Of a DNA stretch of 64,000 nucleotides, positions 34,211-43,095 are shown piece after piece. The translations under genes and the position numbers were made by a program. The stretch spans positions 10,221-74,220 of the forward strand of contig JAZNOW010000074.1 in the NCBI GenBank assembly GCA_045589355.1, given 5' to 3'. How positions within the stretch are numbered: position 1 is the stretch's first letter; each line of letters starts with the position of its first letter. Origin of the DNA: RUG563 sp045589355 (lineage in GTDB: Bacteria; Bacillota; Clostridia; Christensenellales; Aristaeellaceae). The notes under the pieces are model-generated. The model made no database searches and was not told where the DNA came from. It was given only the letters and a program-made list of their open reading frames with translations.

Positions 34211-35335
34211 TCACAGGGCATGGCTGGTTTCCGCCCGGCTCACATTCAGCACAATGCCCACTGCCGCCATGGTGATGGAAAGGGAGGTGCCTCCGGCGCT
34301 GAAAAACGGCAGCGGCAGCCCCGTTGTGGGCAAAATGCCCACCACCACGCCCATATTGATGAACGCCTGCACGCTGATCTGTGCCACAATGCCCGCCGCA
34401 AGCAGGCAGCCGAACCGGTCCTCGCACCGAAGGGCAATGCGCATGCCGGAATACAGAAAAGCGGCGAAAATGAAAATCACCGTCAGGCATCCCAGCAGGC
34501 CGAAGTCCTCCCCCACAATGGCGAAAATGAAATCGCTTTCCGGATACGGCAGGTAGGCAAATTTCTGCCTTCCCTGGCCAAGGCCCATGCCAAACAGGCC
34601 GCCGGAGCCAAAGGCAATCAGCGATTGGGACAACTGATACCCTTCATCGCTCATCTTTGCAAAAGGATCCAGAAAAGAAAGCAGCCTTTCCCGCCGGTAT
34701 TCGGCGCTCCATGCATAATAAAAGCCCACCACAGCCCCCATCACGCCCAGCGCCCCCATGTGCTTCCATCGGGCCCCGGCCAACATCACCATCAGGATGC
34801 TCACAATGATGATGGTGCCCGCCGTGGAAAGGTTGGGCTGCTCCAGAATCAAAAGAAACATCACCGCCGGCACCGCCAGCACCGGCAGAATGCCCCGAAA
34901 AAAGGAGCGTATCTTTCTTTCCCTTCTTTCCAGCATGGTGGCCATCATAAGCACGTTGGCATACTTGGCCAGCTCGCCGGGCTGAAAGGTGAAGCCCCCT
35001 ACCCCCAGCCACCTGCGGGACCCGTTCACGCTTCTGCCGATGCCGGGAATGGCCACCAGGATAAGCAGCACCATACTGCCGATCACGGCAGACAATACCA
35101 CTTCCTTCTTTCGCCAGAAGGTGTAGGGTATGCGGCAGGTGAACCCCATGGCCGCCGCCCCCACCGCCACGCCAAAGAGCTGCTTTTTCACTTCGGAAAG
35201 CGCGTCCCCTCCCGCCGCTCCCTGATAATAGGTGGCGCTGAAAAGGGTCACCAGCCCCACCATCAGCAGAATGCACATGATGGTAAGAAAGGTTTTGTCC
35301 ACAGGTTTTGTTTTTTTCCGCATGGGCTGCAGCAC
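34211..35335 (-). CDS. ftsW: Septal peptidoglycan glycosyltransferase FtsW (SEDS)
   Basis: The 374-residue SEDS protein has about ten membrane helices. Family blocks include GSRRWLGVGGFTFQPGELAKY, seen in part as WLGVGGFTFQPGELAK, LILEQPNLSTAG near the catalytic Asp position, and the C-terminal GLPLPFFSAGGTS. Here the residue often Asp in LxQPDxG is Asn (EQPNLSTAG), which deserves a check. It pairs with the upstream PBP to polymerise septal glycan. The GTG at 35335 is taken as start, preceded by AAAGGCGGG; an ATG at 35323 lacks such a site. murD ends 95 bases upstream. Confidence 0.93.
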   Translation of the reverse strand: MLQPMRKKTKPVDKTFLTIMCILLMVGLVTLFSATYYQGAAGGDALSEVKKQLFGVAVGAAAMGFTCRIPYTFWRKKEVVLSAVIGSMVLLILVAIPGIGRSVNGSRRWLGVGGFTFQPGELAKYANVLMMATMLERRERKIRSFFRGILPVLAVPAVMFLLILEQPNLSTAGTIIIVSILMVMLAGARWKHMGALGVMGAVVGFYYAWSAEYRRERLLSFLDPFAKMSDEGYQLSQSLIAFGSGGLFGMGLGQGRQKFAYLPYPESDFIFAIVGEDFGLLGCLTVIFIFAAFLYSGMRIALRCEDRFGCLLAAGIVAQISVQAFINMGVVVGILPTTGLPLPFFSAGGTSLSITMAAVGIVLNVSRAETSHAL

Positions 35336-35430
35336 ATTTTTCCCGCCTTTCCAAAGAAATGATTGGCTTTTGTGCTGCGAAAAAACAGGCCGCCCGCTTT
35401 CCGGCAGCCTGTTTGCTTTTGTTCATCTGT

Positions 35431-36852
35431 TTACAGCTGATTTACCAGCTGCTTGAAAATGCGTCCCCGCTGTTCAAAATCTTCAAACATATCAAAGGAA
35501 GCACAGGAGGGCGAAAACAGCACGTTGCTGCCCGGCTCCGCCATGTCATGGCACTTTTGTACCGCTTCCTTCAGTGTTTTGGCATGGGTGATGTTTTCGT
35601 ATCCCGCAGCCTGCAGCGCTTTTTCGATCTGCCCTGCCGTTTCGCCGATCAGTACACAATGGCAGATCAGCGGAGTTCTGGCAATTTCTTCTGCCAAAGG
35701 TGCAAAGGATACATGCTTGTCATACCCGCCCAGGATCATCACCGTAGGCGCCTGCATGCTCTGCACGGCCTTGATGGTGGAATCGGTGTTGGTGCCCTTG
35801 GAGTCGTTGATGTAGCGCACACCGTCCAATTCCCGGGTGAATTCAATGCGGTGTTCCACCCCGGCAAAGGTGCGCAATGCATGGCGGATCACCGCCCCGG
35901 GCACCCCGCGGCTCATAGCGATCGCCGTAGCTGCCAGCGCATTTTCCAGGTTGTGCGGGCCGGGAATTTTCACTTCATCCGCCCGGCAAATCACCTTTTC
36001 TTCGCCGTCAAGGCGGAAAACGATCTGCCCATCCCGCACAAAGGCGCCTTCCGGCACTTCATGCAGACGGCTGAAGTACAGTACACGGCTTGCCAGTTCG
36101 TCCGCCATTTCCTTGCAGGCATCGTCCTCGTAATTGAGCACCGCCCAATCCTGCCCGGCCTGCGCATCAAAGATATGCTTTTTCAGCCCGGTATAGACAT
36201 CCATGGTACCGTGGCGGTTCAGATGGTCTTCCGTCACATTCAATACGGCAGCGGAAAGAGGGTGAAAGTTCCTCGTGGTTTCCAGCTGGAAGGAGGATAC
36301 CTCCGTGACCACCATGTCTTCCTTTTTGGCCAGCATGGCCGCAGCCGACAAAGGATAGCCGATATTTCCGGCCACATAGCACACCTTGCCCGCTTCCTTG
36401 AAGATGGCGCCCAGCAGGGAAACGGTGGTGGTTTTGCCGTTGGTGCCGGTTACGGCCACCATATCACAGGGCAAAAAGCCGGCTGCCATTTCCATTTCAC
36501 CCAGCACCTGAATGCGCAGCATTTCTGCCTTCTTCACAATGGGTGCATCAATGGGCACGCCGGGGCTGATCACCAGCACGTCCTGGTTTTCCAGGGCATC
36601 CAGCCCGTTTTCCCCCAGCCTGAACTGCAGCCCCAGTTCCCGGAGCACATCCAGCTTATCGCCGAAGGTGTCTTCTGCCTTGCTGTCGTTGACCGTTACC
36701 ACAGCACCGGCCCGGTGCAAAAGCTGCGCCGCCGCAATGCCGCTTCTGGCCATGCCCACAATCAGCACACGCTTGCCCATCCATTCATTCTCCCGGGCTC
36801 CTTCCGCAGCAAAATGGCGGTGCTTCACACCAAAGTAAACAGGTTCACGCAT
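35431..36852 (-). CDS. murD: UDP-N-acetylmuramoylalanine--D-glutamate ligase
   Basis: The 473-residue Mur ligase adds D-Glu to UDP-MurNAc-Ala. It shows the N-terminal Rossmann motif GMARSGIAAAQLL, the ATP loop VTGTNGKTTT, EVSSFQLE, NVTEDHLNRHG and the C-terminal INDSKGTNTDST. Two starts are possible. The ATG at 36852 keeps the tight 38-base gap to mraY but has only a weak GGAAAGAG upstream. The ATG at 36780, 24 codons later, follows GGGAG and starts MGKRVLIVG, close to the usual family N-terminus. The longer form is reported, but the shorter is quite possible. Confidence 0.93.
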   Translation of the reverse strand: MREPVYFGVKHRHFAAEGARENEWMGKRVLIVGMARSGIAAAQLLHRAGAVVTVNDSKAEDTFGDKLDVLRELGLQFRLGENGLDALENQDVLVISPGVPIDAPIVKKAEMLRIQVLGEMEMAAGFLPCDMVAVTGTNGKTTTVSLLGAIFKEAGKVCYVAGNIGYPLSAAAMLAKKEDMVVTEVSSFQLETTRNFHPLSAAVLNVTEDHLNRHGTMDVYTGLKKHIFDAQAGQDWAVLNYEDDACKEMADELASRVLYFSRLHEVPEGAFVRDGQIVFRLDGEEKVICRADEVKIPGPHNLENALAATAIAMSRGVPGAVIRHALRTFAGVEHRIEFTRELDGVRYINDSKGTNTDSTIKAVQSMQAPTVMILGGYDKHVSFAPLAEEIARTPLICHCVLIGETAGQIEKALQAAGYENITHAKTLKEAVQKCHDMAEPGSNVLFSPSCASFDMFEDFEQRGRIFKQLVNQL

Positions 36853-36890
36853 ACTGAATCATCTCTCTTTCCAATGTGAGTTTGTTTTGA

Positions 36891-37919
36891 TTAGTAGAAG
36901 CGGTTCACGCTCCATACGCCGATCAGGCTCAGCACCAGCGTCACCGCGGCATACATCATAACGATCTGGTTTTCGTTCATGCCGCACAGTTCAAAATGGT
37001 GATGAATGGGGGCCATTTTGAAAATGCGCTTGCCCTGGCCGTACTTTTTCTTGGTGATTTTGAAATAACCGGTCTGCAGCATCACGGACACGCTGCTCAT
37101 GATGCAGGTGAAGCAGATGGGGATCAGCAAAAATTCCAGCTTCATCAGCATGGCCACGCCCACCATCATGCCGCCGATAAACATGCTGCCGGTATCGCCC
37201 ATGAAGATCTTGGCCGGATGCCGGTTGAACCGCAGGAACCCAAGGCAGCCGCCCACCAGCGCAAAGCAGCCGCAGGCGATCACCTGATACCACACACTCT
37301 GGGCATCGGACAAAAACAGGGCAATCACACCGAAGGCCGCCATGCCCACCACCGTCACGCCGGAGAGCAATCCGTCCACGCCGTCCTGCAAATTGGCGCT
37401 GTTGGTCATGAACATCACCAGCACCGTCATGATGGGAATGTAGAAAATACCCAGATCCCAGGTGGATTTGGTGAAGGGAATGATCACATCACTGCCCACA
37501 AAAAAGAAGCAGAACAGGCTGAAAAGGAGCCCTACCACCACCTGGCCCATCAATTTCTGCTTGGGTTTGAGGCCTTCGTGGTTCTTTTTCACGTCCTTGA
37601 TGTAGTCATCGGCAAAGCCCACGGCCAAACTGCCCAGCGCCACAAAAAGCAGCGCCCACAGAGGGTTGTCCAGCCCAAAGGAGGCATCCTGCATGGCCGT
37701 GTACACAATCGACAGTACGACCAGCACCGCAACTGTGGCGCCGGCAATCACAATGCCGCCCATGTTGGGGGTGCCCTGCTTGGCCAGATGGGCCTGGGGG
37801 CCCAGCTCATAGATGGTCTGGCCGAACTTGAGCTTTTTCAGGTAAGGCAGAAATTTGGGCATCACCAGCAGCATGATCATCACGGCAGCAACGCAGGCCA
37901 CCAAACTGTAAAGCAGCAT
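36891..37919 (-). CDS. mraY: Phospho-N-acetylmuramoyl-pentapeptide-transferase
   Basis: The 342-residue membrane enzyme has ten predicted helices. It transfers phospho-MurNAc-pentapeptide to undecaprenyl phosphate, forming lipid I. Family motifs include GTPNMGG, the GFADDYIK acidic pair, TNSANLQDGVDGL, FNRHPAKIFMGDTGS and MAPIHHHFE. GAAGGAG precedes the ATG at 37919, 25 bases after murE. murF, which usually lies between murE and mraY, is not present here. Confidence 0.96.
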   Translation of the reverse strand: MLLYSLVACVAAVMIMLLVMPKFLPYLKKLKFGQTIYELGPQAHLAKQGTPNMGGIVIAGATVAVLVVLSIVYTAMQDASFGLDNPLWALLFVALGSLAVGFADDYIKDVKKNHEGLKPKQKLMGQVVVGLLFSLFCFFFVGSDVIIPFTKSTWDLGIFYIPIMTVLVMFMTNSANLQDGVDGLLSGVTVVGMAAFGVIALFLSDAQSVWYQVIACGCFALVGGCLGFLRFNRHPAKIFMGDTGSMFIGGMMVGVAMLMKLEFLLIPICFTCIMSSVSVMLQTGYFKITKKKYGQGKRIFKMAPIHHHFELCGMNENQIVMMYAAVTLVLSLIGVWSVNRFY

Positions 37920-37944
37920 ATCCTTTTCTCCTTCAGTACAGCGG

Positions 37945-39402
37945 TCAATCCGCGTTCATTTCATCCAGCAGTTCCCTCACCACGATCTTTTCATCAAAGG
38001 GACGCTTCACCCCCATGATTTCCTGATAGGTTTCGTGGCCCTTGCCTGCCAGCACGATCACGTCGCCGTCCCGGCCCATTTCCAGCGCCTTGCGAATGGC
38101 TTCCCGGCGGTTTTCGATCATTTCATAGGCGCCGCTTGTCTGTTTGATGCCTTCTTCCACCTGGCGGAGGATGGCAAAGGGATCTTCGGTGCGGGGGTTA
38201 TCGCTGGTCAGGATGGAGTAATCCGCCAGCCTGCCGCTGATTTCGCCCATCATGGGGCGCTTGCCGGGATCCCGGTCACCGCCGCAGCCAAACAGGGAAA
38301 TCAGCCGGCCGCGGGTAAAGGTGCGCACGGTGGAAAGAATGTTTTCCAGTGCATCCGGGGAATGAGAATAGTCCAGAATCACTTTGTAGGGCGTGTTGGT
38401 TTCCAGCATTTCCACACGGCCGGGCACGTTCTTCACGCTTTCCAGGCCCATGGCGATCACGTCAGGGGTCAGGCCGATCACAAGGCCCATGGCAGCGGCA
38501 GCCAGCGCGTTGTACACGTTGAACATGCCGGTCAATTGCAGGTGCACTTCCTTTTCCCACATTTTGTGGAAACCCAGCTTGAAATTCACGCCGTTTTCGG
38601 TAATTTCGATGTCCCGGGCAAACAAATCCGCCGGGCTGGAAATGCCAAAGGTGATAAAGGGCACGGAAATGTCTTTCAGGATGCCTTCGCTGGTTTCTTC
38701 GTCGGCATTGATCACCGCATTGGTCACCCACTTGGGGGTGAAGAAGGTTTTTTTGCATTCAAAATACCGCTGCATGGTGCCGAACAGGTCCAGATGGTCC
38801 TGGCTCAGGTTGGTGTAGCAGCCGCCTTCAAAATGCACGCCTTCCAGCCGGCCCATTTCCAGCGCATGGGCGGATACTTCCATGCTCACCGCCGTAACGC
38901 CGGCAGAGCGCATCATGCGCAGGTTCTTGAAAAAGTCAATGGGTTCGGGGGTGGTAAATTCGCTTTTGATGTATTCGCTGCCGATCATGTTGCCGGTGGT
39001 GCCGATCAGGCCGGTCTTGTGGCCCGCATGCTCCAGAATGGCTTTGAGCAGGTAGCTGGTGGTGGTTTTGCCTTTGGTGCCGGTAATGCCCAGCAGCGTC
39101 ATTTCCCGGTCGGGATAGCCAAAGAAGCAGGCAGCCATCAGGCTCATGGCGGCACGCACGTTCTTCACCTGCACCTGGGGCACATCCATCTCCAGAAAAT
39201 GGGTTACCACCAGCGCCGCCGCACCATTTTCCACCGCCTGCGGGGCAAAGCTGTGCCCGTCAAAGCGTGCGCCGGGGATGCAGAAAAACAGCCCCTTATC
39301 CATTTTGGCGCGACTGTCCATACTCATGGATTGAATGTCACATTCGCCCCTTACTTCCACCACTTCGTTTTTTGCAGCCAATACCAGTTCATTCAGCAGC
39401 AT
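37945..39402 (-). CDS. murE: UDP-MurNAc-L-Ala-D-Glu--meso-diaminopimelate ligase
   Basis: The 485-residue Mur ligase adds the third stem residue. It has the ATP loop ITGTKGKTTT, SMEVSAHALE, NLSQDHLDLFG and the C-terminal TSDNPRTEDP. The DNPR motif is the signature for meso-diaminopimelate, so the organism should make DAP-type peptidoglycan. The ATG at 39402 follows GGAGAG and overlaps the end of the PBP gene by 14 bases; a TTG at 39417 lies before that site. Confidence 0.95.
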   Translation of the reverse strand: MLLNELVLAAKNEVVEVRGECDIQSMSMDSRAKMDKGLFFCIPGARFDGHSFAPQAVENGAAALVVTHFLEMDVPQVQVKNVRAAMSLMAACFFGYPDREMTLLGITGTKGKTTTSYLLKAILEHAGHKTGLIGTTGNMIGSEYIKSEFTTPEPIDFFKNLRMMRSAGVTAVSMEVSAHALEMGRLEGVHFEGGCYTNLSQDHLDLFGTMQRYFECKKTFFTPKWVTNAVINADEETSEGILKDISVPFITFGISSPADLFARDIEITENGVNFKLGFHKMWEKEVHLQLTGMFNVYNALAAAAMGLVIGLTPDVIAMGLESVKNVPGRVEMLETNTPYKVILDYSHSPDALENILSTVRTFTRGRLISLFGCGGDRDPGKRPMMGEISGRLADYSILTSDNPRTEDPFAILRQVEEGIKQTSGAYEMIENRREAIRKALEMGRDGDVIVLAGKGHETYQEIMGVKRPFDEKIVVRELLDEMNAD

Positions 39403-41539
39403 CTTCACTCTCTCCAATCACAGGAAATTCAAAATGTACCTGCACTTGCGTTCCGCGGGGCGCATAAGTGCCCGCCCCCGGCGTTTGTTTCACGGCCAGG
39501 CCGCTGCCTGACAGCATCATTTCCAGTCCTCTGGCCCGAAGCGTACGGGACGCTTCCACCATGGAAAGGCCTTTCACGTCCGGCACGGCCACCATATCTT
39601 CCGCTTCCGGCACGTTCGTATCATACGTATACAGCATCACCTGATCCCCTGCCCGGCATACACTGCCGGCATAAGGCAGCTGAAAGGTGACTTGCTCGCC
39701 ATTCCCCACCGTTTGCGCCAAAAGCATCCGCTGGGAAAGGGCTTTTTTTGCATCCTGCAAAGACATCCCGCCCACATCCGGCACCGTTACGCCCGGCGCC
39801 TGCGTGGCACCGGCCACCTGCCTGCGGATGCCCAGGTACGGCAGCACTTCCTCCAGGATCTGCCTGGCATAAGGCGCCGCCGTGATGCTGCCGTAATCCA
39901 CCGGCACCTGTGCTTCATGCACCGTTACCAGCACGGCAATCCGGGGTTCGTCCATGGGGGCAAAGCCGATGAAGGAGCCGATGTGCACATCGCTCACCAC
40001 CCGGCCTTCTTTGTACACCTGCGCCGTGCCCGTTTTGCCGCCGATGAGGTACCCGGCAATGGCTGCATTTTTGCCGCCGCCGTTATCCACCACGTTCAGA
40101 AGCAGGGCGCGCATGGTCTGGCTGGTTTCTTCCCGGATGGGGGTGGAAACTACCTGGGGCCATGTTTTGTCCAGCACATTGCCGTCTTTATCCAGCACGG
40201 CGTCCACAATGTAGGGCTTCATCAGCCTGCCGCCGTTCACCACACTGGAAGCGGCGGCGATCAATTGCAGCGGCGTGACCGCTACGCTCTGGCCAAAGCC
40301 GATCCGGGCCAGATCCACATTCTTCACCAGACGGCTGTTGATCAGAATGCCTGCGCTCTCCCCCGGCAGGTCAATGCCGGTGGGGCTTCCAAGGCCGAAG
40401 GAGCGCATGTATTTGTACATGGTATCGGTTCCCATGCGCAAAGCAAGGTTTACAAAGGCGGGGTTGCAGCTGTTGGCCAGGGCATCCTTCAGTGTCTGGC
40501 TGCCATGGCTGTTTTTCCAGCAGCGTATTTTGTCCCCATCCACCACAATGCTGCCGGAGCAGTGAAACCCGTCGTTCACCGTTGCCGCACCGCTGTCCAG
40601 CGCCGCCGCACAGGTGAGGATCTTGAAGGTGGAGCCGGGTTCATACACATCGGCAATGGCAGTGATGCGCATCAGGCTGTTCAGCAGCGCCACATCCTGC
40701 CTTGGGGGCTCCTCCGGATTATAATCCGGTTTCATGCAAATGGCAAGGATTTCCCCGGTGTTCACGTCCATCACAATGCACTGAACGGCCCGGGCGTTAT
40801 TATCCTCCATGCATTCCCGCATGGCCTTTTCCACCACACCCTGGATCACGCTGTCAACAGTCAGCCGCAGGGTACAGCCTTCTTCCGGCGGCACATACAC
40901 CGTTTCGCCGTCCGGCAAAAGCCGGGCTTTGGCGTCCACTTCGGTTTTCAGGGTGCCTTCCGTGCCCTTGAGAAGGGATTCATACCGGCTCTCCAGCCCC
41001 GATTGACCAAGGCTGTCCACATTGGTCAGCCCCAGGGTCTGGGCAAGAAAAATACCTTTGGGATAAAAGCGGCGGGTATCTTCATCAAAAGAAATTCCCC
41101 TGAGCAGTGTCTGCATTTCTTCCGTTTCCATACGCAGGGCACGGATGCTGTCCACCTGCTCCCTGGGCACCTGCCGCTTGAGCATCACCAGGGCCTGGCC
41201 GCGCTTTTTCATTTTGGCGGCCATGCTTTCCGCATCCGCCCCCAAAATGGGCGCCAGCACCTGCGCGGTTTTTTCCGGGTCATCCACCAGCTGGGGATTG
41301 GCCGAAACGATGTAGGCGGTGGTGGACTGGGCCAGCACATCGCCGTTCCGGTCCACAATAGCGCCCCTGCGGGCAGTGACCACGCCTTCCCTTGTCCATT
41401 GCTTTACGCCTCTGGACGTTAATTGTTTCCCCTGAAACAAGGTTAAGCTGCCAATGCGCACGGCCACCAAAGTAAATAGCAGCGTGAGTATTGACAGCGT
41501 GAAAGCGATCCTTTTTCGTAATCTGATGTCTGCGCGCAT
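39389..41539 (-). CDS. ftsI: Class B penicillin-binding protein with two PASTA domains (FtsI/SpoVD type)
   Basis: The 716-residue protein has a short cytoplasmic tail, one membrane anchor (about 11-30) and a PBP dimerisation domain (about 50-210). The transpeptidase active site follows: STFK (Ser 303, Lys 306), SCN (356-358) and KTG (501-503). Two PASTA domains follow at about 583-650 and 654-706. It cross-links septal peptidoglycan with FtsW. SpoVD of Bacillus has the same layout with a single PASTA domain; a sporulation-specific role cannot be decided here, and its place in the dcw cluster favours division. AGGGGGC precedes the ATG at 41539. Confidence 0.92.
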   Translation of the reverse strand: MRADIRLRKRIAFTLSILTLLFTLVAVRIGSLTLFQGKQLTSRGVKQWTREGVVTARRGAIVDRNGDVLAQSTTAYIVSANPQLVDDPEKTAQVLAPILGADAESMAAKMKKRGQALVMLKRQVPREQVDSIRALRMETEEMQTLLRGISFDEDTRRFYPKGIFLAQTLGLTNVDSLGQSGLESRYESLLKGTEGTLKTEVDAKARLLPDGETVYVPPEEGCTLRLTVDSVIQGVVEKAMRECMEDNNARAVQCIVMDVNTGEILAICMKPDYNPEEPPRQDVALLNSLMRITAIADVYEPGSTFKILTCAAALDSGAATVNDGFHCSGSIVVDGDKIRCWKNSHGSQTLKDALANSCNPAFVNLALRMGTDTMYKYMRSFGLGSPTGIDLPGESAGILINSRLVKNVDLARIGFGQSVAVTPLQLIAAASSVVNGGRLMKPYIVDAVLDKDGNVLDKTWPQVVSTPIREETSQTMRALLLNVVDNGGGKNAAIAGYLIGGKTGTAQVYKEGRVVSDVHIGSFIGFAPMDEPRIAVLVTVHEAQVPVDYGSITAAPYARQILEEVLPYLGIRRQVAGATQAPGVTVPDVGGMSLQDAKKALSQRMLLAQTVGNGEQVTFQLPYAGSVCRAGDQVMLYTYDTNVPEAEDMVAVPDVKGLSMVEASRTLRARGLEMMLSGSGLAVKQTPGAGTYAPRGTQVQVHFEFPVIGESEDAAE

Positions 41540-41572
41540 GTTCGGGCCCCCTTGCGGCAGACGGCTTACGCT

Positions 41573-42100
41573 TTACCGGCTGCCGGCGATCATCCCATGC
41601 CCGCTGCCAAAGGGGGAGGTGGCAGCCTGGCCATATGTATTGCCGTTTGCAGGGCGTGTGACAGGGGCTGTAACGGGAATGGATTCCACGCTGGCAGCCG
41701 ATACCATTTTGTACTGGTTGCTGGCCAGGTAGCGAATGCGGTTGATATCCCGGGCTTCCGCCAGCTTTTCCGTCATCATTACGTTTTCCGCTTCGGTGCT
41801 TTCAATGGAAGCCTGCGTGGTGCGGTAGCTTGCCGCCAGGTTGTTGCGCTGCACACATTTGGTAAGCACCACAATGCTCAGCACCACAAACACCAGGGCC
41901 AGGAACATGCGCGCCACATTCCGGGGCAGCGTCCATTCCTTTTTGCGTTCCACTGTGCTTTCCGCCCGGTAACTGGAGCGCACCTGTTCGCTTCCCGCTT
42001 CTGCATCGGGGATGAACACATGGCTGCGCACATTCATTTCAATACCAGGCATCATTTGTACGCCGGCTGTGGCGTAGGCCATATTCTTTACCCGCTGCAT
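41573..42100 (-). CDS. ftsL: Cell division protein FtsL-like
   Basis: The 175-residue protein has an about 60-residue cytoplasmic N-terminus, one membrane helix (about 66-84) and a coiled-coil-type extracytoplasmic segment (about 88-125). A low-complexity Pro/Gly/Ser tail follows. The topology and place between mraZ and the PBP gene are those of FtsL, which bridges FtsQ/DivIB and the septal synthase. The sequence is poorly conserved in the family, so the call rests on topology and context. AAAGGAAG precedes the ATG at 42100. The mraZ stop codon is 20 bases upstream, leaving no room for rsmH. Confidence 0.82.
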   Translation of the reverse strand: MQRVKNMAYATAGVQMMPGIEMNVRSHVFIPDAEAGSEQVRSSYRAESTVERKKEWTLPRNVARMFLALVFVVLSIVVLTKCVQRNNLAASYRTTQASIESTEAENVMMTEKLAEARDINRIRYLASNQYKMVSAASVESIPVTAPVTRPANGNTYGQAATSPFGSGHGMIAGSR

Positions 42101-42120
42101 ACTATACGCTTCCTTTCTGC

Positions 42121-42681
42121 TTAATTAGAACCTCTCTGTACCTGGGCAATGAAAGCCAGGGGATCGGCAAACATCTCGTCAAAGTTCTTATCCTGTTCGT
42201 CGCTGACTGCAGCGGGCAGGATGCGGATATGGCTGGTGGCGCCGTTGATATCCACTTCCCGGATATCCTTCAGCCGCCATGCCCTGATCTTCTGGGGCAG
42301 CAGCAGGCGCCCCTGGGCGTCCGTTTCACATTCGATGAAGCTGTATTTGCTGAACTGGTCCAGGAACACCTGCATCCGTGCATCCAGCTTTACCAGCCCT
42401 TCCAGTTCTTCCCGGCGCTTTACCCATCCCTCGATGGTGTACACGGCCACCGCCTTGAAATCCGGCGTGGGGCAAACGGCGAATTTATCACCCAGTGCTT
42501 CCCTGAAACCGGCCGGAATGATCATGCGGCCCTTGCCGTCCACCCCGTGCGTATAAGAACCTACAAAGCCCAGAAAAGGCGTTTTTTCGTTGGCAGGCCG
42601 GGTGTCCGAAGTGTTTTCAGGCATCTGCAAAGCATCGCCGGACTGTACGCCCGTCGACTGCTCTTTCCTCTCATCCGCCAT
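42121..42681 (-). CDS. mraZ: Division/cell-wall cluster regulator MraZ with N-terminal extension
   Basis: The 186-residue protein contains two AbrB-like repeats: SYTHGVDGKGRMIIPAGFRE at about 43-62, and a second with ECETDAQGRLLLPQKIR. The family DxKGR and DxxGR motifs are clear. MraZ is a ring-forming DNA-binding repressor of the dcw promoter. About 38 extra residues precede the usual start; they are polar and probably disordered. The ATG at 42681 follows GGAAG, but an ATG at 42624 (MPENTSDTR) is a possible shorter start. It is the first gene of the cluster. Confidence 0.92.
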   Translation of the reverse strand: MADERKEQSTGVQSGDALQMPENTSDTRPANEKTPFLGFVGSYTHGVDGKGRMIIPAGFREALGDKFAVCPTPDFKAVAVYTIEGWVKRREELEGLVKLDARMQVFLDQFSKYSFIECETDAQGRLLLPQKIRAWRLKDIREVDINGATSHIRILPAAVSDEQDKNFDEMFADPLAFIAQVQRGSN

Positions 42682-42709
42682 CAAATCACTTCCATCCGAA
42701 CAAATTCTG

Positions 42710-42734
42710 CCACAAATTCACCACTTCTGAACAC
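42710..42734 (-). promoter_or_regulatory. Candidate MraZ box (direct repeats downstream of the promoter)
   Basis: Read on the minus strand, GTGT, GTGG and GTGG (plus-strand ACAC 42731, CCAC 42721, CCAC 42710) recur at 10- and 11-base steps, just after the -10 box. Known MraZ sites are short GTG/TGG-type direct repeats at one helical turn, so autoregulation here is plausible. Confidence 0.45.
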
Positions 42735-42743
42735 TGTGACACC

Positions 42744-42772
42744 ATTTTAACCCACCAAATGGCGATTGTCAA
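42744..42772 (-). promoter_or_regulatory. Main promoter of the dcw cluster
   Basis: On the minus strand a consensus TTGACA (42772-42767) and TAAAAT (42749-42744) are separated by 17 bases, 62 bases upstream of mraZ. Confidence 0.8.
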
Positions 42773-43095
42773 TCGTTCTGAGCAGACAGGCTTCCGGCTT
42801 TGGGAAACATTTTCGTCACATAACTTCATATTTTTTTCAATAACAAAAACACTTGTTCGCATAGAACGCAAAAAAGAACAGGGAACACATTTTCGCATTC
42901 CCTGTTCTTTTGTTTATTATTTACATATATTCTTTTTGTTTCTTGTGCATATTGAAACAAAATTTCTTTTCTTTTTTGTGTTCAACTTTTGGGAAATTAT
43001 GAACAAAAGTTTATTTTTTTGTTTCCTTACCCCTTTTTTGTTCCCTTTCCCCACTTCATGGGCCGCCGCAGCCATTCCACCCCCATATACAGGGG
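42773..43095. other. AT-rich intergenic region
   Basis: This 323-base stretch lies between the dcw promoter and the end of the metallophosphoesterase gene. Besides the terminator at 42872-42911 it holds only long T-rich runs (42912-43040). No gene with a ribosome binding site and no stable RNA was recognised. Confidence 0.6.
42872..42911 (-). terminator. Terminator of the zinc-ribbon/metallophosphoesterase operon
   Basis: AAAAGAACAGGGAA (42872-42885) pairs perfectly with TTCCCTGTTCTTTT (42898-42911), a 14-base stem with T runs on both strands. It lies about 185 bases past the phosphoesterase stop codon and also shields the dcw promoter. Confidence 0.88.

Noticed and set aside
34644..35426. 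260-codon frame overlapping ftsW on the same strand
   Set aside because: Different frame from the conserved ftsW protein and Gly/His-rich without motifs.
38035..41422. Two long plus-strand frames opposite murE and the PBP gene
   Set aside because: Antisense to well-supported dcw genes, with no start signals or domains.
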